A stretch of DNA of 64,000 nt, from positions 2,350,397 to 2,414,396 of the forward strand of contig OX336339.1 in the NCBI GenBank assembly GCA_946902875.1. Direction: 5' to 3'. Origin of the DNA: Nematopogon swammerdamellus (Eukaryota; Arthropoda; Insecta; Lepidoptera; Adelidae). The position numbers and the translations under genes were made by a program. Shown here one piece after another: positions 63,281 to 64,000 of the stretch. The notes below the pieces were generated by a model that saw only the letters and a program-made list of their open reading frames with translations, had not been told where the DNA came from and made no database searches. The number at the start of each line of letters is the position of its first letter. Position 1 is the stretch's first letter.

Positions 63281-64000
63281 GGCTTTAGGTACTGTCGTAC
63301 TATACTGCCAGGGCCAACGCACGCGGTGCAACGAAGACGACGTTGCATCGCGTCTGTTATGTTGGCACTTATCCAGTATTCGACTACTGCGACAGACTTT
63401 CGCTAAATTCAGAGAGCCACGGACATCCGTATCGGTGGGAATATGGCATTTTATTTTTTTATTTATTTATTACGACCAACCAACAGTGAAATTAATTACA
63501 TTACACTTACTTATGATTAAACACCACCGGTGAATGTTGATACAGGTAAGAAAAAAAAAAAACATAAAACAGATGGATGACTACAAACCATGTAGATAAC
63601 TTAGAATGTGATGTAATAGATTAAAAACTAAATAATAAACTAGTGATTAAAGTAAAAATGTAACAGTGAATGAATATGAGTGAAAACAAAAATAACTGGA
63701 ATAAGCAAACAATCACCAAAGACGAAATTACAATAATACATGTGAATTTGATACGCAAGCCAATATAAAAGTTACTACGAAGAACTATGGACCAAGAAGT
63801 ACTATGGCATGGTTGATAGGTAACTAGTGCAAATAATTAGTGCATATAAAGACGGCCAAGACGGCCAATTGGGCCAGTTTAGGCACAAGTGTACAAAATA
63901 AGTGAACACAACAAGGTATGCTTTCGCCCTATTGTATTTTCTTGAGTATCTAACTGCAAGAACCTACTGTTTCTTCTGTAAATTGGAGCAGATAAGTAGC
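63281..64000. other. Gene 2 intron 1, right edge
   Basis: AT-rich, no exon 2 of gene 2 and no other recognised feature. Confidence 0.5.

Overview
This is a nuclear genomic window from an insect, almost certainly a moth or butterfly. The signs are GC-rich exons in AT-rich introns, a (TTAGG)n-type repeat, and dense repeats of lepidopteran type: tRNA- and 5S-derived SINEs, Helitron-like ends with a CTAG terminus, RTE-like LINE tails and many MITEs. There is no bacterial gene organisation.

Two host genes are supported, both on the + strand and both in the CD36 / class B scavenger receptor family. Gene 1 is complete from its start codon at 541 to its stop at 27732. Its ten coding exons (541-654, 3913-4089, 6680-6808, 8251-8454, 20776-20987, 22489-22597, 23473-23633, 25023-25130, 26184-26328, 27616-27732) have matching phases and give a 491-residue protein with two terminal membrane segments and the six family cysteines. 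Gene 2 contributes only its first coding exon (58864-58989); the rest must lie beyond the right edge. Exon 1 ends in phase 0 in both genes, so this looks like part of a tandem receptor cluster.

The most unusual host feature is exon 2 of gene 1. It is followed by six further 195-bp copies (3925-5289), each containing the exon body plus 30 bp of flanking intron, and the whole array stays open in the receptor frame. A second, partial exon duplication (from exon 5) lies at 21033-21132 and ends against an interstitial (CCTAA)n telomere-type tract.

Layout: 1-540 is upstream flank. 541-27732 is gene 1, with introns packed with SINEs, LINE ends and MITEs; the 12.3-kb intron 4 holds a 2.5-kb TIR element enclosing a frameshifted mariner, and a motif-rich TIR element inserted into another repeat. 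27733-58842 is intergenic and repeat-rich: several TA-, TAA- and TTAA-flanked MITEs, a CR1/jockey-like LINE with an intact reverse transcriptase ORF (37645-39792), Helitron-like ends carrying minisatellites, a Penelope-like fragment and a GC-rich block at 44470-45240. 58843-64000 is the first exon and first intron of gene 2.

The SINEs are modular: one 5' head is joined to at least three different bodies, and one central block is shared by families with different heads. Several insertions can be ordered by nesting. Repeat boundaries are estimated by eye and may be off by some bases.
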